NCBI GenBank assembly: GCA_028284585.1
Contig: JANQRK010000029.1
Span: forward strand, 62,001 to 126,000
Reading direction: 5' to 3'
Length of the DNA stretch: 64,000 nucleotides
Source: Chromatiales bacterium
GTDB lineage: Bacteria > Pseudomonadota > Gammaproteobacteria > Chromatiales > Chromatiaceae
A program made the position numbers and the translations under genes. Of the stretch, positions 9,741-18,558 are shown in pieces. The notes below the pieces were generated by a model. The model saw nothing but the letters and a program-made list of their open reading frames with translations. It ran no database searches and was not told where the DNA came from. Position 1 is the first letter of the stretch, and each line of letters begins with the position of its first letter.

Positions 9741-11103
9741 GTCCGGCGCCGGCTGGCGGGAAGCGTTTCAGGTCTATTTGCAGCCGCGGCCCTTGGTGTT
9801 GCTGTTTCTGGGGTTTTCCTCCGGTCTCCCGCTGTTGCTCGTATTTGGGACCCTATCCTTCTGGCTGCGTGAGGCGGGCATAGAGCGCTCGACGATCGGA
9901 TTCGTCAGTTGGGTTGCCCTGGTCTACGGGTTCAAATGGGTTTGGGCGCCATTGATCGATAGCCTGCGGATTCCTCTGTTGTCCCAAGTGCTGGGACGCC
10001 GCCGAGGCTGGTTGCTCATGGCGCAGTTGGCGCTTGCCGGTGGTTTGGTGGGTATGGGATTGATTGACCCGCAGCAAGATCTGACCCTACTGGTGTGGCT
10101 TGCGTTGTTTGTGGCCTTCGCGTCGGCCACCCAGGACATCGTGATCGATGCATTCCGTATCGATAGCGGTGGCTCGCGCCTGCAGGCTGCGATGGCGGCA
10201 ACCTATATGATCGGCTACCGCCTGGCGATGATCGTCGCTGGCGCCGGAGTCCTCTGGCTGGCGGCCTGGGTCGACCCCGACGAGACGTCCTACCAACATG
10301 CACCCTGGCAGTTCGCTTACCTCGTCATGGCTGGACTGATGTCGATCGGGATCGTGACTACGCTGCTAATCAAGGAGCCACAGCCCGCCATAGGGCAGGC
10401 GATGGCAACGGTGCACGGGCCAAGATTTTCTGGCGGGCTGCCCTTATGGCTGCTGCCAGCGGCGCGTTGGATCTGGTCGGCCGTACTCAATCCATTCCTG
10501 GATTTTTTCGGCCGCTATGGTTGGTTGGCGCTGTTGGTCCTGGCATTGATCGCCAGCTACCGCATTTCAGACATTGTGCTCGGTGTAATCGCCAATGTGT
10601 TCTATGTAGACATGGGTTTTTCTAAGACCGAAGTGGCCAATGTCACCAAGGTGTTCGGTGTTGCGATGACCCTGTTGGGGGCGGTGATCGGTGGCGTACT
10701 GGTCAATCGATTGGGCGTGATGCGGATCTTGTTCGCAGGTGCATTGCTTGCGGCCGCGACGAACCTGTTGTTCGCGATGTTGGCGCAACAGGGGGCATCG
10801 GTGCCGTTCCTGATCGCCGTAGTGATGCTCGACAATCTGTCGGGCGGGCTCGCGGCAGCGGCATTCGTGGCCTATCTGTCGGCACTGACCAACGTGCAGT
10901 ACTCCGCCACCCAGTACGCCCTGTTCAGTTCGGTCATGCTGCTGCTGCCGAAGTTGTTGGGTGGCTTTTCCGGGGCAATCGTCGATGGCATTGGTTACGA
11001 GCGCTTCTTTATGCTCACTGCGCTGATGGGCTTGCCAGTGTTGCTGTTGGTTTGGTTGGCTGGTCGTTATACGCGCTTGTCCAAACGCGATGACGATGTC
11101 TGA
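9730..11103 (+). CDS. ampG: AmpG-type muropeptide permease (MFS)
   Basis: A major facilitator protein of 457 residues with about 12-14 hydrophobic segments. AmpG carries GlcNAc-anhydroMurNAc peptides from the periplasm into the cytoplasm for cell-wall recycling. Family features are FLGFSSGLPLLLVFGTLSFWLREAG at the N terminus, WVALVYGFKWVWAPLID in the next helices, SATQDIVIDAFRID and a C-terminal SATQYALFSSVMLLLPKLLGG. The start is probably TTG 9730, inside the end of xthA; a later TTG at 9778 would also leave the first helix intact. The frame overlaps the following permease gene by 14 bases, implying one operon xthA-ampG-11090. Confidence 0.88.
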   Translation: MNAESGAGWREAFQVYLQPRPLVLLFLGFSSGLPLLLVFGTLSFWLREAGIERSTIGFVSWVALVYGFKWVWAPLIDSLRIPLLSQVLGRRRGWLLMAQLALAGGLVGMGLIDPQQDLTLLVWLALFVAFASATQDIVIDAFRIDSGGSRLQAAMAATYMIGYRLAMIVAGAGVLWLAAWVDPDETSYQHAPWQFAYLVMAGLMSIGIVTTLLIKEPQPAIGQAMATVHGPRFSGGLPLWLLPAARWIWSAVLNPFLDFFGRYGWLALLVLALIASYRISDIVLGVIANVFYVDMGFSKTEVANVTKVFGVAMTLLGAVIGGVLVNRLGVMRILFAGALLAAATNLLFAMLAQQGASVPFLIAVVMLDNLSGGLAAAAFVAYLSALTNVQYSATQYALFSSVMLLLPKLLGGFSGAIVDGIGYERFFMLTALMGLPVLLLVWLAGRYTRLSKRDDDV

Positions 11104-11764
11104 CATAGGGTTTCTGAGCGCCTTCATAGTCGGACTACTCGGCGGGGCGCATTGCGTTGGGATGTGCGGTGGTATCGTCGGCGCGTTGGCGGTTGGGCTC
11201 CCCGATACTCGGCGGCGCTGGCCGATCCTTTTGGCCTACAACGGCGGACGGATCGCTAGCTACACCCTGGCCGGGGCCCTAATGGGTGCACTGGGTTTCT
11301 TCTTCTCGGGACTCCTTCCGGTGCAGCTGGCGCAGCGTGCATTACTTAGTTTGGCTGGCCTGTTCCTTGTCTTGATGGGCCTGTATCTGGCCGGCTGGTC
11401 GAATCTGTTGGTGCACGTGGAGCAACTCGGTGAGTTGCTCTGGCGCCGAATAGAACCAATGGGAAGGGGCCTGATACCTGTGCGCTCCACAGGTCAGGGA
11501 TTTGCGCTTGGTCTCGTGTGGGGATGGCTACCTTGCGGCCTGGTGTACAGTGCACTGGTGTGGACGCTGGCATCTGGCAGTGCCCTGGAAGGTGCCGCCC
11601 TTATGCTGGCATTCGGCCTAGGAACCCTGCCCAACCTTCTTTTGATGGGCGTTGCAGCCGCCCAGCTCAATCGTTGGATCAGGATCGGGCCAGTCAGGGT
11701 AATCGCCGGCAGCCTCATCATACTGTTTGGTGCAGCATTGCTGTTCGACGCATGGTCTATTTGA
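11090..11764 (+). CDS. Sulfite exporter TauE/SafE family protein (CcoS-cluster/DsbD-like type)
   Basis: A 224-residue membrane protein with about six helices. The N terminus has the family pattern LLGGAHCVGMCGGIVGALA with a Cys pair (residues 22 and 26), a helix ending YNGGRIASYTLAGALMG, and the second repeat LVWGWLPCGLVYSAL. Proteins of this COG2836-like type are related to the DsbD transmembrane domain and are often encoded near cbb3 oxidase or copper-handling genes; the paired Cys in both halves fit thiol or metal transport. The substrate is unknown. ATG 11090 overlaps ampG; ATG 11096 is an alternative. It ends 56 bases from the convergent yggT. Confidence 0.82.
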   Translation: MTMSDIGFLSAFIVGLLGGAHCVGMCGGIVGALAVGLPDTRRRWPILLAYNGGRIASYTLAGALMGALGFFFSGLLPVQLAQRALLSLAGLFLVLMGLYLAGWSNLLVHVEQLGELLWRRIEPMGRGLIPVRSTGQGFALGLVWGWLPCGLVYSALVWTLASGSALEGAALMLAFGLGTLPNLLLMGVAAAQLNRWIRIGPVRVIAGSLIILFGAALLFDAWSI

Positions 11765-11820
11765 GTCGCTCTCGCGACACCCAGTGCCTCGCGCTGTGCC
11801 GTTAACCAAGGATACCGTCG

Positions 11821-12396
11821 CTAAATCAGTTGCGCGATGGCATCTTTGATCGGTGGCACCAGCAGCATCTCCAACACGACCAGGCAGATCATTACCACCA
11901 TCGGCGAGAGGTCCAGCCCCCCCATGTCGGGTAGCCGGCGGCGCACTGGGGCGAGCAGGGGCTCGGTCAAGCTGCGAATCAAGCCCATCACTGGGTTATC
12001 GGAGCCCGGATTTATCCAGCTCACGATGACCTGGATCAAGATGGCGAACAAAAAGATATTGATGATCAGTGAGATCAACCCGGGTATCGCGAGAAGCGCT
12101 GCAGCGGCCGGTTGAAACCCCGTACCGGCAATCCCGAGAACGGCAAGTTGCTCGAGCGTGATGATCAGCCAGGCGAGTACCAGGGAAGCGATGTCCATTC
12201 CTGATACCCCTGGGATGACACGCCGCAGCGGATTGAGCACTGGCCGGGTCGCCTTGACAATGAATTGGGAAACCGGGTTATAGAAATCGGCCCGCGTCAG
12301 TTGGAGCAAGAACCTCAGTACCACCAGGGTCGCATACAGCCCAAACAGTACTTGGACCAAGAAAACCGCCGGTTCAGTTAGGTATCCACCACCCAT
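11821..12396 (-). CDS. yggT: YggT family membrane protein
   Basis: A 191-residue protein with two YGGT repeats, each a pair of hydrophobic helices followed by a short amphipathic segment: FYNPVSQFIVKATRPVLNPLRRVIP in the first and SDNPVMGLIRSLTEPLLAPVRRRLP in the second. The family has a suggested role in osmotic or ion homeostasis, and plastid relatives take part in membrane protein assembly; the biochemical function is not settled. Its ATG overlaps the proC stop codon (TAATG), so it is translationally coupled to proC. yggS-proC-yggT is a widely conserved order. Confidence 0.93.
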   Translation of the reverse strand: MGGGYLTEPAVFLVQVLFGLYATLVVLRFLLQLTRADFYNPVSQFIVKATRPVLNPLRRVIPGVSGMDIASLVLAWLIITLEQLAVLGIAGTGFQPAAAALLAIPGLISLIINIFLFAILIQVIVSWINPGSDNPVMGLIRSLTEPLLAPVRRRLPDMGGLDLSPMVVMICLVVLEMLLVPPIKDAIAQLI

Positions 12397-13220
12397 TATC
12401 GTGCCCCCAAATCCGCAGAAAGTTCGATTGATCGGTCACGGGCTGCGGTGAGCGCTTGACGGAACAGGGCATGGATGCCGCCGTCTTCGAGCGTCCCGAT
12501 CGCTTTTTCCGTCGTGCCGCCCGGCGATGTGACCTGGGCGCGCAGGACTTCGGGCGGCTCGGTGCTTTCCAGCGCCATCCGGGCTGCTCCAAAGGCGGTC
12601 TGCAGCGTCAACAGGTGGGCCGTCTCGGCAGGAAGGCCGAGCTCTCGGCCCGCGGCCTCCAATGCCTCCATTACCAGGAATAGGTAGGCGGGGCCACTAC
12701 CGGACAGCGCGGTGACCGAGTCCATCAGGGTTTCCTCGTTCACCCACTGGGTCAGCCCGACCGCGCGCATCAGTGACTCGGCTTGTTCGCGCTGTGCCTC
12801 GGATACCTGCGGCGTTGCATAGAGGACCGTGGCGCCGGATTGCACCAGAGCGGGGGTGTTTGGCATGGTGCGAACGATCGCTACCTGGTCACCCAACCAC
12901 TCGCGCAGGCTATCACTACGCACCCCGGCGGCGATCGATATGACCAGTGGTTGCTGCACGCGGATCGGATCCGCGAGTTGCGACGCAACCACGCGCAGTA
13001 CCTGTGGCTTGACGGCCAAGACAAGGATGTCGGCCTGTGCCACCGCGGTGGCATTGTCCTCCTGGGTACGCACGCCGGTCGCAGCCTGTAGGGCCTCGCG
13101 CTGACTGCTGGACGGGTCGGTAGCAGTAATGCGTTCGGGGGCCACGCCGTCGGCTATCAGGCCGCCAATTAGGGCGCTCGCCATATTGCCGGCGCCGATA
13201 AACACGATCTGTGTGGTCAT
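12396..13220 (-). CDS. proC: Pyrroline-5-carboxylate reductase
   Basis: ProC reduces 1-pyrroline-5-carboxylate to proline with NAD(P)H in the last step of proline synthesis. The 274-residue protein starts with the Rossmann motif VFIGAGNMASALIGGL, contains LVISIAAGVRSDSLREWL and the MPNTPALVQSG stretch, and ends with the helical dimerisation domain holding the family signature DSVTALSGSGPAYLFLVMEAL and VTSPGGTTEKAIGTLEDGG. It is complete and of normal length. It lies downstream of yggS and overlaps yggT by three bases. Confidence 0.97.
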   Translation of the reverse strand: MTTQIVFIGAGNMASALIGGLIADGVAPERITATDPSSSQREALQAATGVRTQEDNATAVAQADILVLAVKPQVLRVVASQLADPIRVQQPLVISIAAGVRSDSLREWLGDQVAIVRTMPNTPALVQSGATVLYATPQVSEAQREQAESLMRAVGLTQWVNEETLMDSVTALSGSGPAYLFLVMEALEAAGRELGLPAETAHLLTLQTAFGAARMALESTEPPEVLRAQVTSPGGTTEKAIGTLEDGGIHALFRQALTAARDRSIELSADLGAR

Positions 13221-13318
13221 GCTTGCCTTGAACCTGTGGTTGTTTCCTGTGGGTCGAGCTGTGCTCGGAGTCTACCGGATGGGCCCGCCGAGGTGATGCC
13301 TTTGTGCTGCTCCCCAGA

Positions 13319-14002
13319 TCATGTTCGCGGACCGAATATATCGCTTCCGATACGCACGATTGTGGCCCCTTCGGCGACCGCGTCTTCCAGATCGGCGCTC
13401 ATCCCCATCGACAAGGTGTCCATCGCAAGGCCCGTGTCTTGCAGCTCGTGCAGCAAGCCGCGCAGCCGGGCAAACATGCTGCGCTGGGTCTGGCGCGAGC
13501 TGTCCGGGTTGGGGAGGGTCATCAGACCACGCAGTCTGAGGCCGGGTAGCATGCTTACCTCGGTTGCCAATCCGGGCAAGGCCTCTGGGGTGATCCCTCC
13601 TTTGCTGGCTTGACCGCTGAGATTGACCTGTAGGCAGATTTGTAGAGGTGGCTGAGTGGCCGCTCGCTGTGTGCTCAGGCGTTGGGCGTGTTTGAGTCGG
13701 TCAAGCCCGTGTACCCAAGTGAAGTGACGGCTGATGTCGGCGGTCTTGTTGCTCTGGATACGGCCGATGAAATGCCATTCGATATCCAGGTCGGCCAAGG
13801 CGCGCATTTTTGGCAAGGCGTCTTGCAGATAGTTTTCGCCGAATAAACGTTGGCCGGCACGGTGCGCGGCCGACAGCTCAGCGACCGGTTTGGTCTTACT
13901 GACCGCCAGCAGCGTGACCTCATCGGGCTCGCGCCCATTGGCCGCGGCGGCGGCCGCAATCCTCTGGCGAACCCTCGCCAATCTCTCAGGAATCTCGTTC
14001 AT
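13319..14002 (-). CDS. yggS: PLP homeostasis protein YggS (PLPBP family)
   Basis: YggS-type proteins bind pyridoxal phosphate and buffer vitamin B6 pools without known catalysis. The 227-residue product has the PLP lysine in LLAVSKTKP, GENYLQDALPKM, the WHFIGRIQSNKT motif and the C-terminal LSMGMSADLEDAVAEGATIVRIGSDIFG. The start was set at ATG 14002 because MNEIPERLARVRQRI matches family N termini; a GTG at 14041 is in frame but adds a non-conserved tail, and neither has a clear binding site. In Pseudomonas the same gene sits divergent from pilT, as here. Confidence 0.95.
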   Translation of the reverse strand: MNEIPERLARVRQRIAAAAAANGREPDEVTLLAVSKTKPVAELSAAHRAGQRLFGENYLQDALPKMRALADLDIEWHFIGRIQSNKTADISRHFTWVHGLDRLKHAQRLSTQRAATQPPLQICLQVNLSGQASKGGITPEALPGLATEVSMLPGLRLRGLMTLPNPDSSRQTQRSMFARLRGLLHELQDTGLAMDTLSMGMSADLEDAVAEGATIVRIGSDIFGPRT

Positions 14003-14138
14003 CGAAGGGATATCATGACCTCGCGACGGTCCACTTTGCACTATCGGGGCCTGGCCGCCTCAACTCGTCGGCAGGGCTGTCGCTAGTTAAGTAATGGTCG
14101 TTCGGCCAAATTAATCACGGTTGCTGCGGGAATTTTAA

Positions 14139-15176
14139 ATGGATATCGCTGAGTTGCTCGCTTTTAGCGTCAAGCACAACGCCTCGGACTTGCACCTGTC
14201 AGCGGGGCTACCGCCGATGATCCGAGTGGATGGCGACATACGGCGCATCAATGTACCGGTGCTCGATCACAAGACGGTTCATGAGTTGGTTTACGACATC
14301 ATGAACGATAAGCAACGCAAGGACTACGAAGAGTTTTTCGAGGTCGATTTTTCGTTCGAGATTCCCGGGCTGGCGCGCTTCCGTGTCAATGGATTCAACC
14401 AAGATCGTGGTGCCGCGGCGGTATTTCGTACCATTCCTTCCAAGATACAGAGCTTAGAGGAGTTGAGCTGCCCCTCGGTGTTCCGGGACATCTGCGAAAA
14501 CCCGCGCGGCATGGTGCTGGTGACCGGACCTACCGGATCTGGTAAGTCGACCACGCTTGCCGCGATGATGGATTACAAAAACGATACCGAATATGGCCAT
14601 ATCTTGACCATTGAGGATCCCATCGAATTCGTCCACCAGAGCAAGAAATGTCTGATCAACCAGCGCGAGGTACACCGCGATACGCTGGGTTTTGCCGAGG
14701 CCCTGCGATCGGCTTTGCGTGAGGATCCGGACATCATCCTGGTCGGCGAGCTGCGCGATCTCGAGACTATCCGGTTGGCGATGACGGCGGCCGAGACCGG
14801 TCACTTGGTATTCGGTACCCTGCACACCAGCTCTGCAGCCAAGACGGTCGACCGTATCGTCGATGTGTTCCCGGCTGGCGAGAAGGCGATGGTCCGATCG
14901 ATGCTCTCGGAGTCCCTGCGAGCGGTCATTTCCCAGACCCTGTTGAAACGGGTCGGTGGCGGCCGCGTCGCGTGCCACGAAATCATGGTGGGCACGCCGG
15001 CGATCCGTAACCTGATTCGCGAAGACAAGGTGGCGCAGATGTACTCCGCGATCCAGACGGGCCAGGCGTTCGGTATGCAGACTCTGGATCAAGGTATGCA
15101 AGACATGCTGCGCAAAGGTCTCATTACGAAACAGGACGCCGTCGCGCGAGCGGTCAACAAAGACCTGTTCGCCTAG
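14139..15176 (+). CDS. pilT: Type IV pilus retraction ATPase PilT
   Basis: PilT is the hexameric cytoplasmic motor that depolymerises the pilus and powers twitching. The 345-residue protein has an N-terminal PAS-like domain (starting MDIAELLAFSVKHNASDLHLSAG), Walker A GPTGSGKSTT, the Asp box with Glu (TIEDPIEFVH), Walker B (DPDIILVGELRDLETI), the His box (TGHLVFGTLHT), and the PilT-specific AIRNLIRE segment needed for retraction. All catalytic residues are intact. pilU follows after 80 bases. Upstream is the divergent yggS with 136 bases between start codons, presumably holding the promoter. Confidence 0.98.
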   Translation: MDIAELLAFSVKHNASDLHLSAGLPPMIRVDGDIRRINVPVLDHKTVHELVYDIMNDKQRKDYEEFFEVDFSFEIPGLARFRVNGFNQDRGAAAVFRTIPSKIQSLEELSCPSVFRDICENPRGMVLVTGPTGSGKSTTLAAMMDYKNDTEYGHILTIEDPIEFVHQSKKCLINQREVHRDTLGFAEALRSALREDPDIILVGELRDLETIRLAMTAAETGHLVFGTLHTSSAAKTVDRIVDVFPAGEKAMVRSMLSESLRAVISQTLLKRVGGGRVACHEIMVGTPAIRNLIREDKVAQMYSAIQTGQAFGMQTLDQGMQDMLRKGLITKQDAVARAVNKDLFA

Positions 15177-15256
15177 GGTGCGTCGGTTGTTAGCACTAGG
15201 CCGATGCTGGAGTAGCATGGAGCAACGGCCGCCGTGCCGGGTCGGGAGGGGTGCCG

Positions 15257-16369
15257 ATGGAATTCAATGACATCTTGGAATTGATGGTCAAGAAAAAGGC
15301 CTCGGACTTGTTTGTGACCGCCGACATCCCCCCTAGCGTCAAGGTGCATGGTCGCATCTCAGCCGTGTCGAAGACACGTCTCGATGCGGCGCAGACGCGC
15401 GAGTTGACACTGTCTCTGATGAGCCCCGAGCAGCGCGACGAGTTTCTGCATACGAAGGAATGCAATTTCGCGTTCACGGCCAAGAACATAGGACGTTTCA
15501 GGGTTAGCGCCTTCGTGCAGCGCGATGCGGTGGGCATGGTCTTGCGTCGAATCGAGACGCATATACCGGCCTTCGAGGAACTGGGCCTGCCATATTCTTT
15601 GCGTGAGCTGGCAATGAGCAATCGGGGGATCGTGTTTTTCGTCGGTGCCACGGGTACCGGCAAGTCCACCTCGTTGGCGGCCATGGTCGGTTACCGCAAT
15701 CAGAACAGCACCGGGCACATCATCAGTATCGAGGACCCGATCGAGTTCTTGCATAGCCATGCCGGTTGTATCGTGACCCAACGTGAGGTTGGGATAGATA
15801 CCGAGTCATACGAAGTCGCGTTGCGCAATACCTTGCGACAGGCGCCGGATGTAATTCTGATTGGGGAGGTCCGTACCCGCGAGGCGATGGAACATGCGAT
15901 TTCCTTCGCAGAGACGGGGCACTTGGTGCTGACCACCTTGCATGCAAATAATGCCAATCAAGCGCTCGATCGCATCCTGCATTTCTTTCCGGAGGACCAA
16001 CACGACCAGGTCCTGATGGATCTATCCCTGAACCTGCGCGGTATCGTCGCCCAGCAATTGGTGCGTCGACCCGATGGCGACGGCCGTCGGGCGATCATGG
16101 AGATATTGCTGAACACCCCCTTGGTATCGGATCTGATTTTGCGGGGTGAGGTGCACAAGCTGAAGGAACTCATGAAGCGCTCCACGGAACAAGGCATGAT
16201 CACCTTCGACCAAGCGCTGTACGATGCGTACATGCGTGGTGAGATCACCCGCGATGATGCCCTGCACCATGCAGATTCCTCGAACGAAGTGCGCCTGATG
16301 ATCAAGCTCGGTGATACCAGCCCCAATGCATTGCACCGCGACGATGGCAAGGTTGGGCTGAGCGAATAG
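15257..16369 (+). CDS. pilU: PilT-dependent retraction ATPase PilU
   Basis: PilU is the PilT paralogue that assists forceful pilus retraction. The 370-residue protein has Walker A GATGTGKSTS, Asp box SIEDPIEFLHSH, Walker B (APDVILIGEVRTREAM) and His box (TGHLVLTTLHANNA). It lacks the AIRNLIRE element; the equivalent stretch reads NTPLVSDLILRGE, and the C terminus is extended past that of PilT, as expected for PilU. The start was chosen as ATG 15257 because GGGAGGGG stands six bases before it; an in-frame GTG at 15251 lies within that site. It is convergent with pyrK, 42 bases apart. Confidence 0.96.
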   Translation: MEFNDILELMVKKKASDLFVTADIPPSVKVHGRISAVSKTRLDAAQTRELTLSLMSPEQRDEFLHTKECNFAFTAKNIGRFRVSAFVQRDAVGMVLRRIETHIPAFEELGLPYSLRELAMSNRGIVFFVGATGTGKSTSLAAMVGYRNQNSTGHIISIEDPIEFLHSHAGCIVTQREVGIDTESYEVALRNTLRQAPDVILIGEVRTREAMEHAISFAETGHLVLTTLHANNANQALDRILHFFPEDQHDQVLMDLSLNLRGIVAQQLVRRPDGDGRRAIMEILLNTPLVSDLILRGEVHKLKELMKRSTEQGMITFDQALYDAYMRGEITRDDALHHADSSNEVRLMIKLGDTSPNALHRDDGKVGLSE

Positions 16370-16411
16370 TCGGTGCCCACTGGCGCGCCACCTATCCCAG
16401 ATCAGCCGATC

Positions 16412-17272
16412 TCAAAAAACTTGATAGCCGTCGAATACGGGCCCGTCGACGCAGACCCGTTGCATGGTCGGCCCGTCTGCCGTGTGCACCTCGACCACGC
16501 ACCCGGCACAGCCACCGACTGCGCAGGCCATGAACTCCTCGAGCGAGACCTGACAGGGTAGATCGAAGGCACGGGCTAGTCGGACCACGGCTTGCAACAT
16601 CGGGTGGGGGCCACAGGCATAGATCCCGACCTCGGTGCGTTCTGCAGCGCTCAACGCCTCGAGCCAGTGACGCGCCAGGTCGGTTACATACCCTTGATGA
16701 CACCCCGCGTATCCCTGCAAGCTGGCCAGTCGGCAGGGTATGCCCCAGTCTTCGAGCAGCGGCATCGTGGCGATGACGCCCTCGGGCAGGCCGGGCAACA
16801 GAAACTGCGAAGGTTGCGGATCAAATGGAAACGGCACCTCTGAACCCAACACCACGAAGGGCTGTATTTCACCAGACCTCAGGGCGTCGGCGGCAAAGAT
16901 CATCGGTGGCATTCCGACCCCGCCACCGATAAGCAGGGCACGTTTTGCCTGGAACTCGAAAGCCACCCCGATCGGGCCGAGCAAGTCGACCCGTTCGCCA
17001 ACCCTACGCCGTGCGAGCAGGCGAGTTCCCTCGCCGACGATCTTGTAGAGAAAATCTACCCAACCCGCATCCGGCGCGGCGCGCATGATGGAAATGGGCC
17101 GACGCAATGGGCACAGCGAGTCGACCATGAGGTGGGCGAACTGGCCCGGGCTGGCGCGCTTGGCGCAGGCCGGTGCTGTAAGCCGTAGCACGAACTGGTC
17201 TGCGGCGAAGCGCTCGTGGGCGATGATCTCAGCCTCTTCGAGCAGGATGGTGGCACGGTGTGAGCGATCCAT
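16412..17272 (-). CDS. pyrK: Dihydroorotate dehydrogenase electron transfer subunit-like protein (PyrK family)
   Basis: A 286-residue iron-sulfur flavoprotein of the ferredoxin reductase fold. The FAD site is RRPISIM, the NAD(P) site GGGVGMPPM, and the C-terminal [2Fe-2S] cluster is bound by Cys250, Cys255, Cys258 and Cys274 (spacing C-x4-C-x2-C-x15-C) just before the family ending DGPVF. In Firmicutes PyrK passes electrons from dihydroorotate dehydrogenase PyrD to NAD. No pyrD gene is in this window, so its partner is unknown. Its ATG overlaps the pyrC' stop (TAATG), tying it to the pyrRBC' operon. A role outside pyrimidine synthesis is possible. Confidence 0.88.
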   Translation of the reverse strand: MDRSHRATILLEEAEIIAHERFAADQFVLRLTAPACAKRASPGQFAHLMVDSLCPLRRPISIMRAAPDAGWVDFLYKIVGEGTRLLARRRVGERVDLLGPIGVAFEFQAKRALLIGGGVGMPPMIFAADALRSGEIQPFVVLGSEVPFPFDPQPSQFLLPGLPEGVIATMPLLEDWGIPCRLASLQGYAGCHQGYVTDLARHWLEALSAAERTEVGIYACGPHPMLQAVVRLARAFDLPCQVSLEEFMACAVGGCAGCVVEVHTADGPTMQRVCVDGPVFDGYQVF

Positions 17273-18558
17273 TAGGTGTCCTGCGGGCCGCGAAAGACGA
17301 CCCGGCCGTTGAGCAGCGTGTGGCGAATCGGACCGGGAAAATCCCAGCCTTCGAACGGCGTGTTGCGGCCTTCGCTGCACATCTTCCCTGAGTGCAGTGT
17401 CCAGTGTTGATCCGGTGCGAACACGCAGACATCTGCCGGCGAGCCAACGCTGAGTCGACCATAGGGCAGACCGACGATATCTGCGGGTCCGCAAGTCACG
17501 CGAGCCAAGGCGGTTGGTAGGTCGAGACAGCCCTCTTCGACCAGCCGTAGTGTGAGACCTAGCAGGCTCTCGAGCCCTGAAATACCCGGGTCTGTCTCGG
17601 GGAAGGGCCGCTGCTTGGCATCCGGCTCATGCGGTTGATGATCGGAACAGATCGCGCTGATGGTGCCGTCGGCCACTGCGCGGCGCAGGGCATCGCGATC
17701 GGCGAGCGTACGAAACGGGGGTGAAACATGGCATCCGGAATCGAAACCGTCGACGTCCATCTCCGTCAGATGTAACTGATGCGCGGCGACATCGGCCGTT
17801 ACTGTCAGCCCGTTTGCCTGCGCCTCGCGGAGCATGCGGGTCGCGGTCTGTGTCGAGAGGCTGCGGAAATGGACCTTGGCACAGGTGTGCTCGGCCAAGG
17901 CCAGGTCGCGTGCCACCGCGACGCTCTCGGCCGCCTCGGGGATCGCAGGTAAGCCCAGCCGCGTGGAAACGATGCCTTCGTGGGCGCAACCATCGGCGCG
18001 CAGGTCATGGTCTTCCGGGTGCAGAAACACCGTGAGCCCGAAGGTGGTAGCGTATTCCAGGGCGCGTCGCTCCACCAGGGTCGACGCCAGCGGCTGGGTT
18101 GCATTGCTCACTGCCACACATCCCGCCTGCTGCAGGGCGGCCATTTCTGAGAGCCGCTCACCCTTGAGTCCCCGAGTCAGTGCGCCAGTCGCTAGCACGC
18201 GAGTCTTGCCCAGCTTGTGAGACATGCGATGGATGAGTTCGACCACGGCTGCATTGTCGATCACGGGGTTGGTATTTGGTGTGCACAAGACAGTCGTAAT
18301 GCCACCGGCGGCTGCGGCTGCAGTCTCGGTCGCCAGGGTCGCTTTGTGCTCGTAACCTGGCTCACGCAGGCTTGCCGCAAGGTCAATCAAACCTGGGCAG
18401 ACCACGAGGCCGTGCGCATCGATGGTTTCGTCCGGTGTGAACTCCGCCGGTGCGTCGCCGACGGCGATTACGACTTCACCGTCTATGTGAATATCCAGAT
18501 GGTCATCAATGTGGTGCGCCGGATCGATCAGCCTACCGCCGACGATGCTTGTGCTCAC
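17272..18558 (-). CDS. pyrC: Dihydroorotase-like protein PyrC', probably catalytically inactive
   Basis: The 428-residue protein is a class I dihydroorotase homologue of the amidohydrolase superfamily. The zinc-binding HxH that follows strand 1 (normally DLHVHLREPG) here reads [10 protein letters not shown], residues 59-68, so both His are replaced by Ala61 and Ser63. The late Asp region is kept as SDHQPH. In Pseudomonas an equally defective PyrC' is needed to assemble active aspartate carbamoyltransferase with PyrB. The direct link to pyrB (starts four bases overlapping) supports the same scaffold role here. A true dihydroorotase must be encoded elsewhere for de novo synthesis. Confidence 0.93.
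   Translation of the reverse strand: MSTSIVGGRLIDPAHHIDDHLDIHIDGEVVIAVGDAPAEFTPDETIDAHGLVVCPGLIDLAASLREPGYEHKATLATETAAAAAGGITTVLCTPNTNPVIDNAAVVELIHRMSHKLGKTRVLATGALTRGLKGERLSEMAALQQAGCVAVSNATQPLASTLVERRALEYATTFGLTVFLHPEDHDLRADGCAHEGIVSTRLGLPAIPEAAESVAVARDLALAEHTCAKVHFRSLSTQTATRMLREAQANGLTVTADVAAHQLHLTEMDVDGFDSGCHVSPPFRTLADRDALRRAVADGTISAICSDHQPHEPDAKQRPFPETDPGISGLESLLGLTLRLVEEGCLDLPTALARVTCGPADIVGLPYGRLSVGSPADVCVFAPDQHWTLHSGKMCSEGRNTPFEGWDFPGPIRHTLLNGRVVFRGPQDT

Noticed and set aside
17274-17494. N-terminal extension of the PyrK-like protein
   Set aside because: The upstream frame overlaps pyrC' in a different frame; the TAATG overlap at 17272 gives a natural start.
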